NCBI GenBank assembly: GCA_028280455.1
Contig: JANQLT010000099.1
Span: 1-43,854, forward strand
DNA: 43,854 nt
Source of the DNA: Kiloniellales bacterium
GTDB taxonomy: Bacteria; Pseudomonadota; Alphaproteobacteria; Kiloniellales; JAKSDN01
Direction: 5' to 3'
A program made the position numbers and the translations under genes. The notes beneath the pieces are model-generated. The model saw nothing but the letters and a program-made list of their open reading frames with translations. It ran no database searches and was not told where the DNA came from. Position 1 is the stretch's first letter. Each line of letters opens with the position of its first letter. Positions 1 to 7,853 of this stretch are shown one piece after another.

Positions 1-1
1 C

Positions 2-604
2 GACATCTCCATGCTCGACTGCCAGATCTCGCTGCTCAACTACATGGCCACCATGCACTTCCTGTCGGGCAAGAACCCGGGGCCGGAAGGCAACGGGCAC
101 TTCGTCCATGTCCCCTACAACACCTTCAGGACCAAGACCCGGCACATCATCATCGCCGTCATCTTCGACAGCTTCTGGCCGAAGCTGCTCGAGGTCCTGG
201 GCAACCCGGCCCTCGAGCGCGACGATTTCCTCGAGCAGCCCGGACGGCTGGCCGAGCGCGCCTTCATCGAGGCGGAGGTCGAGAAGGTCCTGGTGACCCG
301 CGACGCGGAGCACTGGCTGGCGGCCCTGTCCGAAAAGCGGATCCCTTGCGCGCCCGTGAACGACTTCCAGCACGCCTTGTCGGACCCGCAAGTCCTCGCC
401 CGCAACATGGTCGTCGACGTGCCCATGCCGGGCGGCCAGCCGGTCACCATGCCGGGCAACCCGATCAAGCTCGGCAACAGCGCCGACGACGGCTTCGCCG
501 CGCCGCCGCGGCGTGGCGAGCACAGCGAGGCGGTCTTCACGTCGCTGCTCGGCATGGCGCCTGACCGTCTGGCCGCGCTGCGCGAACGTGGCGTGATCGA
601 ATGA
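2..604 (+). CDS. CaiB/BaiF class III CoA-transferase, C-terminal part (5' end outside window)
   Basis: Moves CoA between carboxylic acids; class III enzymes work through a conserved Asp in the N-terminal half, which lies outside the window. The visible 200 residues open in frame with DISMLDCQISLLNY, a family block in mid-protein, so the gene starts upstream and the ATG at 11 is internal. The rest matches the small domain of the family (PCAPVNDF, then a terminal LAALRERGVI helix). Its TGA at 602-604 overlaps the ATG of the next gene at 601, so it belongs to the rightward catabolic operon. A second CoA-transferase lies in the opposing operon at 7850. Substrate unknown. Confidence 0.88.
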   Translation, partial: DISMLDCQISLLNYMATMHFLSGKNPGPEGNGHFVHVPYNTFRTKTRHIIIAVIFDSFWPKLLEVLGNPALERDDFLEQPGRLAERAFIEAEVEKVLVTRDAEHWLAALSEKRIPCAPVNDFQHALSDPQVLARNMVVDVPMPGGQPVTMPGNPIKLGNSADDGFAAPPRRGEHSEAVFTSLLGMAPDRLAALRERGVIE

Positions 605-2034
605 TGGGCGCCACCGGGAGCATCGCCTCTGCCGCCCGGCCGCGCGCCGCGGCGGCGCCGCAGGATCTCACGGTGGCCCTGGCGGACGATGTCCTGGCCC
701 TGACCTACGAGCGGCTGTCGGCGGCCGACCGCGCGCAACTGAAGCGGCTCCTCTTCGACCATCTCGCGGTCTGCCGACGGGGCGCCGAGGCGCCTTGGAG
801 CCGGGTCGTGCAGGACTACGTCCGCTCGCTGGAGTCCGCCGGCGCCGCCCGGGTCTTCGGCGCCGGCTTCGACGCCTCGCCGGCCGCCGCGGCCCTGGCC
901 AACGCCACCGCGGCGCACGGCCTCGAGCTGGACGACACCCACGACGAGTCGATCACCCATCCCGGCGCGCCGATCATCGCCGCCGGCCTGGCGCTGGCCC
1001 AGGCCCACGGCCTCGGCGGCCGCGAGCTGCTGCCGGCGATCGCCGCCGGCTACGAGGTGGTCGGGCGGATCGGCGCCGCCACCGGGGCCGCCCAGGTGCT
1101 GGAGCGCGGCAACCACCCGACCGCCCTGTTCTGCGGCTTCGGCGTGGCGGCGGCGGCGGCCAAGCTGCTCGGCCTGGAGCGCGACGGCCTGATCGCCGCC
1201 TGGGGCCTGCAGCTCTCCGCGGCCGGCGGCTCCATGCAGTTCTCGATCGATGCCGCCGGCACGGCCGTCAAGCGCCTGCACGGCGGCTACGCCGCTCAGG
1301 GCGGTCTGCTCGCCGCCGAGCTGGCGCGCCGCGGCCTGGCCGGGCCCGGCCAGGCCTTCGACGGCGACTACGGCCTCTGCCGGCTCTACGGCAGCGCGCC
1401 ACGGCTCGAGCGCCTGGCGAAGGGCAGGGATGCCGCGCTGGAAATCCATGCCATCAGCTTCAAGCCCTATCCCTGCTGCCGGCTGTTCCACTCGACCCTG
1501 GACGCCTTGGCGACGGTGACCGACGGCTTCGCGCTTCCCGCCGAGAGCATCCGGCGGGTGCGGGTCGGCGGCCCGGCGATCCTGGCGAGCCAGCACATGC
1601 TGCGGCGGCCGCGCTCGGAGATGGCGGCCCAATACAGCCTGCCCTTCACCCTGGGCGCGGCCATGGCCTTCGGGCCCGAAGCCATCGAGGGCTTCGCCGA
1701 GGCGGCGCTGTCCGACTCCCGGATTCTGGCTTTCGCCGACCGGGTCGAGGCCGTGGCCGACGCCGAGCTCGAGGCGGCCTTTCCGCGGCACTTCGGCAGT
1801 TGGGTCGAGATCGAGCGGGGCGACGGCGAGACGCGCCGCGCCGACGTGCTGGACAGTCTCGGCACGCCGGCGCGGCCGATGACCGAAGCCGCGCTGATCC
1901 GCAAGTACGCGACTCTCTGCGAGGCGCTGCCCGGCCTGCCGGCCGGCCAGGCGCTCCGGGCCCGGGTCGAGGCCTTCGCGGCCGGCGGCGGCGCCGACGA
2001 ATTGCTCGATGGATTTGGATTGGGGGACGGCTGA
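601..2034 (+). CDS. MmgE/PrpD family protein
   Basis: Family of 2-methylcitrate dehydratase, cis-aconitate decarboxylase and iminodisuccinate epimerase; all act on branched or polycarboxylic acids. At 477 residues it has full family length. Family signatures include the LELDDTHDESITHPG block near residues 103-117 and FKPYPCCRLFHSTLDA near residues 290-305. The start ATGATG overlaps the upstream TGA, and its own TGA (2032-2034) overlaps the ATG of the YrdC-like gene, which indicates translational coupling. The exact reaction cannot be read from sequence; a second, divergent family member is at 10266-11663. Confidence 0.88.
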   Translation: MMGATGSIASAARPRAAAAPQDLTVALADDVLALTYERLSAADRAQLKRLLFDHLAVCRRGAEAPWSRVVQDYVRSLESAGAARVFGAGFDASPAAAALANATAAHGLELDDTHDESITHPGAPIIAAGLALAQAHGLGGRELLPAIAAGYEVVGRIGAATGAAQVLERGNHPTALFCGFGVAAAAAKLLGLERDGLIAAWGLQLSAAGGSMQFSIDAAGTAVKRLHGGYAAQGGLLAAELARRGLAGPGQAFDGDYGLCRLYGSAPRLERLAKGRDAALEIHAISFKPYPCCRLFHSTLDALATVTDGFALPAESIRRVRVGGPAILASQHMLRRPRSEMAAQYSLPFTLGAAMAFGPEAIEGFAEAALSDSRILAFADRVEAVADAELEAAFPRHFGSWVEIERGDGETRRADVLDSLGTPARPMTEAALIRKYATLCEALPGLPAGQALRARVEAFAAGGGADELLDGFGLGDG

Positions 2035-2768
2035 TGGCGGGAACGACGACACTCGAGGAAACGGCAATCACGCGGACCGACGCTCCGGTGCCGGCGGAGC
2101 GCCTGCAAGGGGACGTGGCGCGGGTGCTGGAGGCCGTCTATGGCGGCGGGGTGGCGATCGTGCCCCTGGATGTCGCCTACGCGATCATCGGCCACCGGCC
2201 GGAGGCGATCCGCAGCATCTTCGACGCCAAGCAGCGCAGCTACGAGAAGCCGAGCGGCATGTTCGCCAACTGGCGGATGAGCCGCGAGATCCACCTGCTG
2301 CCGGACGAGAAGCACGACATGGTGCGCACGATCATCGAGGAGGAGCGCCTGCCGTTCTCGGTCGTGGCGCCGTTCCGCCGGGACCATCCGATCTTTGCCA
2401 AGGTCGATCCCTTCGTGCTCGAGTCCTCGACCAAGGCCGGCACGCTCGACATGCTGCTCAACGCCGGCATCTTCCACGACGAGATCGCCCGCCAGAGCCA
2501 CGAGCGCATGGCGCCGATCTTCGGCTCCTCGGCCAACACCTCCCTGAAAGGCAGCAAGTACCGCCTCGGCGACATCGAGGAACGGGTCCGCGAGGCGGCG
2601 AGCATCGAGGTCGACTACGGGCTCTCCAAGTATGCCAACGACGAGGGCCGGTCGAGCACGATCATCGACTTCCGCGACTTCTCGGTGGTGCGCGTCGGCG
2701 TCTGCTTCGACCGGCTGCAAGCGGCCTTCAAGACGCGTTTCGGCGTGGTGCTGGAGCCGCCGCGCTAG
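2034..2768 (+). CDS. Sua5/YciO/YrdC-domain protein, pathway-associated paralogue
   Basis: 244 residues forming a single YrdC-like domain. Canonical members make threonylcarbamoyl-AMP for tRNA t6A; YrdC domains in HypF and related proteins handle carbamoyl-adenylates. Seen here: the K66-x-R68 pair followed by KP, an SSANTS loop (165-170) matching the family SxSANxSG, and STIIDF (208-213). The usual PTDTVYGL segment is replaced by PLDVAYAI (44-51), and the C-terminal Sua5 domain is absent. It overlaps the preceding stop and sits before an N-carbamoylsarcosine-amidase-like gene, so a metabolic rather than tRNA role is inferred. Function not established. Confidence 0.8.
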   Translation: MAGTTTLEETAITRTDAPVPAERLQGDVARVLEAVYGGGVAIVPLDVAYAIIGHRPEAIRSIFDAKQRSYEKPSGMFANWRMSREIHLLPDEKHDMVRTIIEEERLPFSVVAPFRRDHPIFAKVDPFVLESSTKAGTLDMLLNAGIFHDEIARQSHERMAPIFGSSANTSLKGSKYRLGDIEERVREAASIEVDYGLSKYANDEGRSSTIIDFRDFSVVRVGVCFDRLQAAFKTRFGVVLEPPR

Positions 2769-2793
2769 CGCCGGCGAAAGGGGAGAGAGGCAA

Positions 2794-3426
2794 ATGACCG
2801 ACGCCTACGAAGAGGTCGGATTCACCACGGAGCGGATCGGCTTCGGCGAGCGCCCCGGCATCGCGGTGGTCGATTTCCAGCGCGCCTTTACCGAGGATCG
2901 CTTTCCGCTCGGCGGCCGGCCGATGGTCGAGGCCGCCTTGCACAAGACGGCCGAGCTCCTGAAGGCCGCCAGGGCCGCGAACATCCCGGTGGCCAACTGC
3001 TACACCGCCTACAGCAGCGCGCGCGATGCGCCCTACTGGAAGATCCCGACCGTGATCGAGACCTTCCATCACGGCCATCCCTGCACGGAGCTCGACCCGC
3101 GGATCTTCGATCCGGACTACGACACGCTGTTCTGCAAGACCGCGGGGTCGCTGTTCTTCCAGACCTCGGCCATCTCCTTCTTCATCAAGGAGCGCGTGGA
3201 CACGGTCATCGTCGTCGGCTGCAACACCAGCGGCTGCATCCGGGCGACCGTGAACGATGCCTTCTCCTACGGCTTTCGGGTCGCCATCCCGCGCGAATGC
3301 GTCGGCGACGTCGACGAAGGGCCGCACAACGACAACCTCCGCGACGTCGGACGGCGCTACGCGGACGTGATCTCGCTCGAGGAGACGCTGGCCTACATCG
3401 ACGAGGTCCGCAAACGGAATAGCTGA
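2794..3426 (+). CDS. isochorismatase-like cysteine hydrolase, N-carbamoylsarcosine amidase type
   Basis: 210 residues. Family members hydrolyse C-N bonds of small amides (N-carbamoylsarcosine, maleamate, nicotinamide) through an Asp-Lys-Cys triad. All three are visible: D27 in VVDFQ, K115 in FCKTAGS and C148 in GCNTSGCIRAT. The TSGCIRAT nucleophile block and the ECVGD...H...N segment are those of the N-carbamoylsarcosine amidase/maleamate amidase branch. The ATG at 2794 is preceded by a purine-rich ribosome-binding site (GGGGAGAGAGG), so the longer open frame upstream is not used. It lies between the YrdC-like gene and the TRAP transporter. Likely releases ammonia, or ammonia plus CO2, from the imported substrate. 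Confidence 0.88.
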   Translation: MTDAYEEVGFTTERIGFGERPGIAVVDFQRAFTEDRFPLGGRPMVEAALHKTAELLKAARAANIPVANCYTAYSSARDAPYWKIPTVIETFHHGHPCTELDPRIFDPDYDTLFCKTAGSLFFQTSAISFFIKERVDTVIVVGCNTSGCIRATVNDAFSYGFRVAIPRECVGDVDEGPHNDNLRDVGRRYADVISLEETLAYIDEVRKRNS

Positions 3427-3428
3427 TT

Positions 3429-3456
3429 GGGCATCCGGCCGGTGCGGCCGGTGCCC
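3429..3456 (+). promoter_or_regulatory. intercistronic hairpin before dctP
   Basis: GGGCA-t-CCGGCCG, loop gtg, then CGGCCGG-TGCCC gives a 12-bp stem with one bulged base. It sits in the 91-bp gap between the amidase gene and dctP. Such stems often protect or attenuate transcripts so that the binding protein is made in excess. No U-tract follows, so a simple terminator is less likely. The role is inferred. Confidence 0.45.
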
Positions 3457-3517
3457 CGGGGGAGACGCCGGCCGAGCGACGACCGGCGTGAACAACGAGG
3501 GAATACGGAGCAGGATT

Positions 3518-4516
3518 ATGAAGATCGCGAAGCTATTCGGCATTGCGGCCGTGACTCTGGCGCTGGCCGCGCCGGGCGTCGTTCAGGCCGCGGAGACGAC
3601 AATCAAGTTCCCGGTCGAATACAACGCCGACGTCACGCCGGGCCTGGCCAATCAGGAGTTCGTCAAGCTGATCGAGGAACGCTCGAACGGCGAGATCAAG
3701 GCCGAGTTCTTTCCGGGCGGGCAGCTCTACAAGGGGCTCGACGTCCTGCAGGCGGTGCTGCGGGGCGATGCCCAGATGACCACGCTGGTCTCGGTCTACT
3801 GGAGCGCGATCTCGCCGCAACTGGCCATCTTCGACCTGCCCTTCGCCTTTCCGACCCACGAGGCCTTCTACCGGGCCACCGAGGACCAGGCCTTCATGAG
3901 CAAGGTCTTCGCCGAGGTCGAGGCCAAGGGCGGCAAGGTCATCGGCGTGCTGCCCTACGACTACCTGCTGCCCGGCAACACCCAGCGTGCGACGATCATG
4001 CCCGCGGACTTCGACGGCCTTAAGCTGCGCGCGCTCGGCAAGACCAACGCCAAGACCTTGGAAGCGCTCGGCGCCCGGGCGGTGCCGATCAACATCACCG
4101 AGGTCAACGGGGCGCTGGAGCAGGGGGTGATCGACGGCCTCAACACGCCGGCCGACGCCTTCGTCTCCTACAAGTGGGACGAGACGGTCAAGCACGTCAC
4201 CTACGCCAAGTACTACTTCGCCTTCTATCCCTGGGCCGTGAACGCGGACTGGTGGGCCGGCCTGAGCGAGGCGCACCGGACGCTGATCCAGGAGGTCGTG
4301 ACGGAAGTCACCGTGCGGCACCGCGAGCGGGCCCGTCAGGCCGCCGCCGAGGCGATGGAGAAGCTGAAGGCGGCCGGCGTCCGGCTCCACGAGCAGACCG
4401 AGGCGGAGCAGGGCGCTTGGATGAAGGCGGTCGCGCCGGTCTGGAGCGAGGCCGAGGAGACCTACGGCAAGCCGATCGTCGACGCGCTGCGCAGCGCGAG
4501 CGGCACCAAGATGTGA
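3518..4516 (+). CDS. dctP: TRAP transporter substrate-binding protein (DctP family)
   Basis: Periplasmic receptor of a tripartite ATP-independent transporter, which imports organic acids using the sodium gradient. 332 residues starting with a Sec signal peptide (MKIAKLFGIAAVTLALA, cleavage after VQA). The conserved arginine that pairs with the ligand carboxylate is expected in GLKLRALGK (about residue 173); the downstream GLNTPADAF segment also matches the family. The ATG at 3518 has GGAGCAGG upstream and directly opens the signal peptide, so the earlier GTG at 3488 was rejected. Followed by dctQ and dctM. The conserved Arg suggests a carboxylate ligand; the identity is unknown. Confidence 0.92.
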   Translation: MKIAKLFGIAAVTLALAAPGVVQAAETTIKFPVEYNADVTPGLANQEFVKLIEERSNGEIKAEFFPGGQLYKGLDVLQAVLRGDAQMTTLVSVYWSAISPQLAIFDLPFAFPTHEAFYRATEDQAFMSKVFAEVEAKGGKVIGVLPYDYLLPGNTQRATIMPADFDGLKLRALGKTNAKTLEALGARAVPINITEVNGALEQGVIDGLNTPADAFVSYKWDETVKHVTYAKYYFAFYPWAVNADWWAGLSEAHRTLIQEVVTEVTVRHRERARQAAAEAMEKLKAAGVRLHEQTEAEQGAWMKAVAPVWSEAEETYGKPIVDALRSASGTKM

Positions 4517-4535
4517 TCTGCCGGACGGATCTGTG

Positions 4536-5063
4536 ATGACGGCCGCCAAGCAACTGCTCGGCTGGTTCGAGTACGGGCTTGGCGGCCTCATTCTCCTGGC
4601 CGGCCTGATCATCGTCAGCCTGGAGATCCTCGGGCGCGGCTTCCTCGGCTTCTCGCTGCTCTGGTCGGAGGAGCTGTCCCGCTACCTGCTGATCTGGACC
4701 GTCTACATGGGCGCCGCCGCGGCGACCCGGGACGGCTCGCACATCAGGGTGGAGTTCTTGTTGCATCTCCTGCCGGACCGCTGGTCGCGGCGGCTCGCGC
4801 TGTTCGATACCGCCCTCTGCCTCCTCTTCACCCTGACCCTGGTCTATGCCGGCTACCTCCTGGTGGAGGACAGCCGCTTCCTGGGTCTGAGGCCGACGGA
4901 CAGCAACCTGCCGGTGCCGATCTGGGTCTTTCAGTCGATCGTGCCCCTGGGCTTCGCCCTGATGAGCCTGCGCCTCGCGATCACGCTGCTGCAGCAGGCC
5001 AGGGGGCGGGGCCCGGCGCCCGGCGGGCCGGACCCGTCCGGCGCCCTCGGACGCGAGACCTGA
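4536..5063 (+). CDS. dctQ: TRAP transporter small permease (DctQ family)
   Basis: Small membrane subunit that docks with DctM and the binding protein. 175 residues with four predicted membrane helices (about 14-34, 45-65, 88-108 and 128-148). The family motif region LEILGRGFLGFSLLWSEEL, followed by RYLLIW, is present. The start is either GTG 4533 or the adjacent ATG 4536; ATG was chosen. The last 20 or so residues are Gly/Pro-rich and cytoplasmic. The gap to dctM is 4 bases, consistent with one transcript for dctPQM. Confidence 0.9.
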   Translation: MTAAKQLLGWFEYGLGGLILLAGLIIVSLEILGRGFLGFSLLWSEELSRYLLIWTVYMGAAAATRDGSHIRVEFLLHLLPDRWSRRLALFDTALCLLFTLTLVYAGYLLVEDSRFLGLRPTDSNLPVPIWVFQSIVPLGFALMSLRLAITLLQQARGRGPAPGGPDPSGALGRET

Positions 5064-5067
5064 CGCC

Positions 5068-6333
5068 ATGGCGATCTTCCTCGTCTGCTCGCTGTTCCTG
5101 CTGCTCGTCCTCGGCGTGCCGGTCGCCTTCGCGCTCGGCCTCGTCGGGCTGGCGACGGTGCTGCTGTTCGACGTCACCTCGCTCACCCAGATGGCGCAGT
5201 CCCAGTTCGCCAACCTGGACAGCTTCGTGCTGCTGGCCATCCCTTTCTTCATCCTGGCCGGCAACGTCATGGTCGAAGGCCGGATGGCCACGCCGCTGGT
5301 CGACTTCGTCCGCGCCCTGACCCGGCCGATCGCCGGCGGCACGGCGGTGGGCGCGGCCATCGCCTCGGCCCTGTTCGGCGCCATGACGGGGTCCTCCGCG
5401 GCCTCGGCCGCGGCGCTCGGCCGGGTGACCATCCCGCAGCTCAACCGGCTCGGCTATCCGGCCTCCTTCTCGGCCGGGCTGATGGCCGCCGGCGGCACCC
5501 TCGGCATCATGATTCCGCCGAGCATCGTCTTCATCATCTATGGCGCCATGGCGCAGCAGTCGGTCAGCAAGCTGTTCCTGGCCGGGCTCTTGCCGGGGAT
5601 CTTCATCACGGCGCTGATCGCCATCCTGACCTACGTGCTGGTGCGCCTGAACGGCTGGTCGGACGCCGGCCGCCTGGATCTCCGGGAGGTCGTCGAGTCC
5701 CTGCGCCGCGCCGCGCCCGCCTTGCTGATGCCCGCGATCGTCCTGGGCGGCATCTACGGCGGCATCTTCACGCCCACCGAGGCGGCGGCGGTCGCCGCCC
5801 TCTACGGGCTGTTCATCGGCGCGGTGGTCTACCGCACGGTGACCCTCGAGAACCTGCCGCGGATCTTCGCCAACAGCGCCAAGATGACGGGCGTCATCCT
5901 GTTCATCATCGCCGAGGCGCTGTTCATCGGCATGCTGGCCACCTTGGCGGGGATCCCCTCCGCGATCGTCACGGCCGTGGAGGTCGCCAACCTCTCCCAC
6001 TGGGAGTTCCTGCTGGTCGTCAACCTGGTGCTTCTGGTGCTCGGCTGCTTCCTCGACGGCGTCACCATCCTGACGGTGGTGGCGCCGCTCCTGCTGCCCA
6101 GCATCCTCAGTCTCGGTATCGACCCGATCCACTTCGGCGTGCTCCTGGCGCTCAACATCGAGATCGCCTCGATCACGCCGCCCATCGGGATCAACCTCTT
6201 CGTCATCAGCGGCATCTCCGACACCGCGATCGAGCAGGTCATCAAGGGGGTGGTGCCCTACGTGTTCCTGCTGCTCGCCGCGCTGGTCGTGGTCACCTAC
6301 GTCCCCTGGCTCTCGCTGGCGCTTCTGCCGTGA
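5068..6333 (+). CDS. dctM: TRAP transporter large permease (DctM family)
   Basis: Main transport subunit, an inner-membrane protein of 421 residues with about 12 hydrophobic segments, the normal size for the family. Recognisable family blocks are AIPFFILAGNVM near residue 56, TGSSAASAAALG near 108, GIMIPPSI near 145 and the second-repeat ITPPIGINLFV near 370. With dctP and dctQ it forms a complete transporter dedicated to the catabolic operon. It is followed 30 bases later by another amidase-like gene, probably on the same transcript. Confidence 0.93.
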   Translation: MAIFLVCSLFLLLVLGVPVAFALGLVGLATVLLFDVTSLTQMAQSQFANLDSFVLLAIPFFILAGNVMVEGRMATPLVDFVRALTRPIAGGTAVGAAIASALFGAMTGSSAASAAALGRVTIPQLNRLGYPASFSAGLMAAGGTLGIMIPPSIVFIIYGAMAQQSVSKLFLAGLLPGIFITALIAILTYVLVRLNGWSDAGRLDLREVVESLRRAAPALLMPAIVLGGIYGGIFTPTEAAAVAALYGLFIGAVVYRTVTLENLPRIFANSAKMTGVILFIIAEALFIGMLATLAGIPSAIVTAVEVANLSHWEFLLVVNLVLLVLGCFLDGVTILTVVAPLLLPSILSLGIDPIHFGVLLALNIEIASITPPIGINLFVISGISDTAIEQVIKGVVPYVFLLLAALVVVTYVPWLSLALLP

Positions 6334-6363
6334 GGCACCGACACCTTGGCAAGGGAGGGCTCC

Positions 6364-7056
6364 ATGAGCGCCCAATACATCGATGAGCTGACCCGCGACT
6401 TCCGTCTCGACGTGGACAAGGCGGCGCTGCTCGTGGTCGATCTGCAATACGCCAGCGGCAGCCGGCACCACGGCCTGGGCCGGCATCTCGACGCCCAGGG
6501 ACGCCTGGCCGAGGCCAGCTACCGCTTCGACCGCATCGAGCGGCTCGTCCTGCCGAACACGGCGCGGCTGCTCGACGGCTTCCGCCGTGTCGGCGCGCGG
6601 GTGATCTATGTGACCCTCGGCGCGGCGCTGCCGGACTATGCCGACGCGCCGCCGTCTCTGCGCGGCTTCTTCGAGGCCACCAACAACCATGTCGGCACGC
6701 GCGAGCACGAGATCGTCGAGGCGGTGGCGCCGCGGCCCGGTGAGCCGGTGCTGAACAAGACGACCCAGGGCGCCTTCGCCTCCACCGGGATCGACAGCCT
6801 GCTGCGGGCCCTCGGCGTCGAGCAGCTCGTCATGGTCGGCGTCTCGACCAACAACTGCGTCGAGACGACGGCGCGGGAGGCCGTGGACCGGGGCTATGCC
6901 GCCTTGATGGTCGCCGACGCCACGGGCACCTGCAGCGAGGAGTTCCAGAGCGTCACGCTGCGGGGCTTCCGCCGGCTCTGGGGCCGGGTCGCCACGACCG
7001 ACGAGGTGCTGGCCGAGATCGGCGCCGCCGAGGCGCCCGACGCCTTGTCCGCCTGA
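6364..7056 (+). CDS. isochorismatase family cysteine hydrolase (second)
   Basis: 230 residues, only distantly similar to the amidase at 2794. The Asp-Lys-Cys triad is intact: D26 in VVDLQ, K132 in LNKTTQGAF and C165 in NNCVETTAR. The NNCVETTARxA block is typical of isochorismatase-like amidases acting on ureido or amide substrates. The start ATG 6364 has a strong AAGGGAGGG ribosome-binding site; the TTG at 6346 lies before that site and is not used. It is the last gene of the rightward operon. Two amidases in one operon suggest either two C-N bonds in one substrate or two related substrates. Confidence 0.87.
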   Translation: MSAQYIDELTRDFRLDVDKAALLVVDLQYASGSRHHGLGRHLDAQGRLAEASYRFDRIERLVLPNTARLLDGFRRVGARVIYVTLGAALPDYADAPPSLRGFFEATNNHVGTREHEIVEAVAPRPGEPVLNKTTQGAFASTGIDSLLRALGVEQLVMVGVSTNNCVETTAREAVDRGYAALMVADATGTCSEEFQSVTLRGFRRLWGRVATTDEVLAEIGAAEAPDALSA

Positions 7057-7072
7057 CGCCTTGTCCGCCTGA
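7041..7072 (+). repeat. 16-bp perfect tandem duplication across a stop codon
   Basis: The 16-mer CGCCTTGTCCGCCTGA occurs twice back to back. The first copy contains the last codons and TGA of the hydrolase gene. The second copy holds a duplicate TGA that is not used. This looks like a recent replication-slippage duplication with no effect on the protein. Confidence 0.9.
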
Positions 7073-7095
7073 CGCCGTTCGGCGCGGATCAGGCG
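7066..7095. terminator. possible bidirectional terminator between convergent operons
   Basis: CGCCTGA at 7066-7072 pairs with TCAGGCG at 7089-7095, enclosing a nested CGCCG-tt-CGGCG stem. It fills the 32-base gap between two converging genes and overlaps the end of the GntR gene. There is no T-run on either strand, so it is a weak intrinsic terminator at best. Confidence 0.4.
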
Positions 7096-7853
7096 CCGTC
7101 GCCGCCGCCGTGGCGCTGCAAGGTCATCTCGTAGCGGAAGCGGTCGGCCGGGTGGGCGTTCATGGAGAGCTCGATGAGGTTGCCCAGGTCGTCGACGTAG
7201 CGGCGCCTGACGATCAGCACCGGCGCGCCTACCTTCAGGCCCAGGCGGGTCGCCAGGTTGAGGTCGGCCTCGGCCGCCTCGATGTCCTGCAGCACGTTCT
7301 GCACGTTGACGCCGTAGCGCTGCTCGATCATGGCGTGGACGGCCGTGCGCTCCCGTCCGATATCGGCGATCACCTCGGCGAAGGCGGGCGCGATGTAGAG
7401 ATCGGTGTAGCAGATCGGCTGCGCCAGATCGTCGGCGTGGCGCAGGGCGGCGATGCGCAGCCAGGCGCTGTTCGGCGGGCAGCGCAGCCGCTTCGCCTGC
7501 TCGCCCTCGACGATGATCCGCTCGACCGAGATCACGTCGAGCTGGGTGCTGCTGGCGTACTGCATCAGCCCGTCGATGGAGTCGATCGAGTTGACGAAGC
7601 GGGGGGCCGCCGGCCGCGGCGTCACCACCGAGCCGGCACCCTGGCGGCGGGCGATCACGCCTTGGACCTGCAGGCGGCGCAGGGCTTCGCGCACGGTGTA
7701 ACGGCTGACCTCGAAGCGGTCGCAGAGCTCGGCTTCCGAGGGCAGCCGGTCGCCGATCCCGTAGTGGCCGGCCTCGATATCGCTCAGCAGGCTGCGCACG
7801 ATGGCCCGGTATCGCGGGCCATCGGCCCTTGTCGTCGTGCCGGCGGCGGTCAA
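7089..7853 (-). CDS. GntR family transcriptional regulator, HutC/UTRA subfamily
   Basis: 254 residues. The N-terminal winged helix (about 15-80) carries the GntR signature LPSEAELCDRFEVSRYTVREAL followed by RLQVQGVIARRQGAGSVV, and a UTRA ligand-binding domain follows (about 95-245). The start is taken as TTG 7853, whose bases overlap the TGA of the upstream CoA-transferase gene; the longer frame merely runs into that gene. It is the last gene of the leftward catabolic operon, so it is probably self-regulated. Candidate operators are the TGTCTGGACA repeats at 12219 and 12329. Ligand unknown; likely an intermediate of the local pathway. Confidence 0.9.
   Translation of the reverse strand: MTAAGTTTRADGPRYRAIVRSLLSDIEAGHYGIGDRLPSEAELCDRFEVSRYTVREALRRLQVQGVIARRQGAGSVVTPRPAAPRFVNSIDSIDGLMQYASSTQLDVISVERIIVEGEQAKRLRCPPNSAWLRIAALRHADDLAQPICYTDLYIAPAFAEVIADIGRERTAVHAMIEQRYGVNVQNVLQDIEAAEADLNLATRLGLKVGAPVLIVRRRYVDDLGNLIELSMNAHPADRFRYEMTLQRHGGGDGA

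Noticed and set aside
115..2067. 650-codon minus-strand open frame
   Set aside because: Antisense to the CoA-transferase and MmgE/PrpD genes; Gly/Arg/Gln-rich with no recognisable motif.
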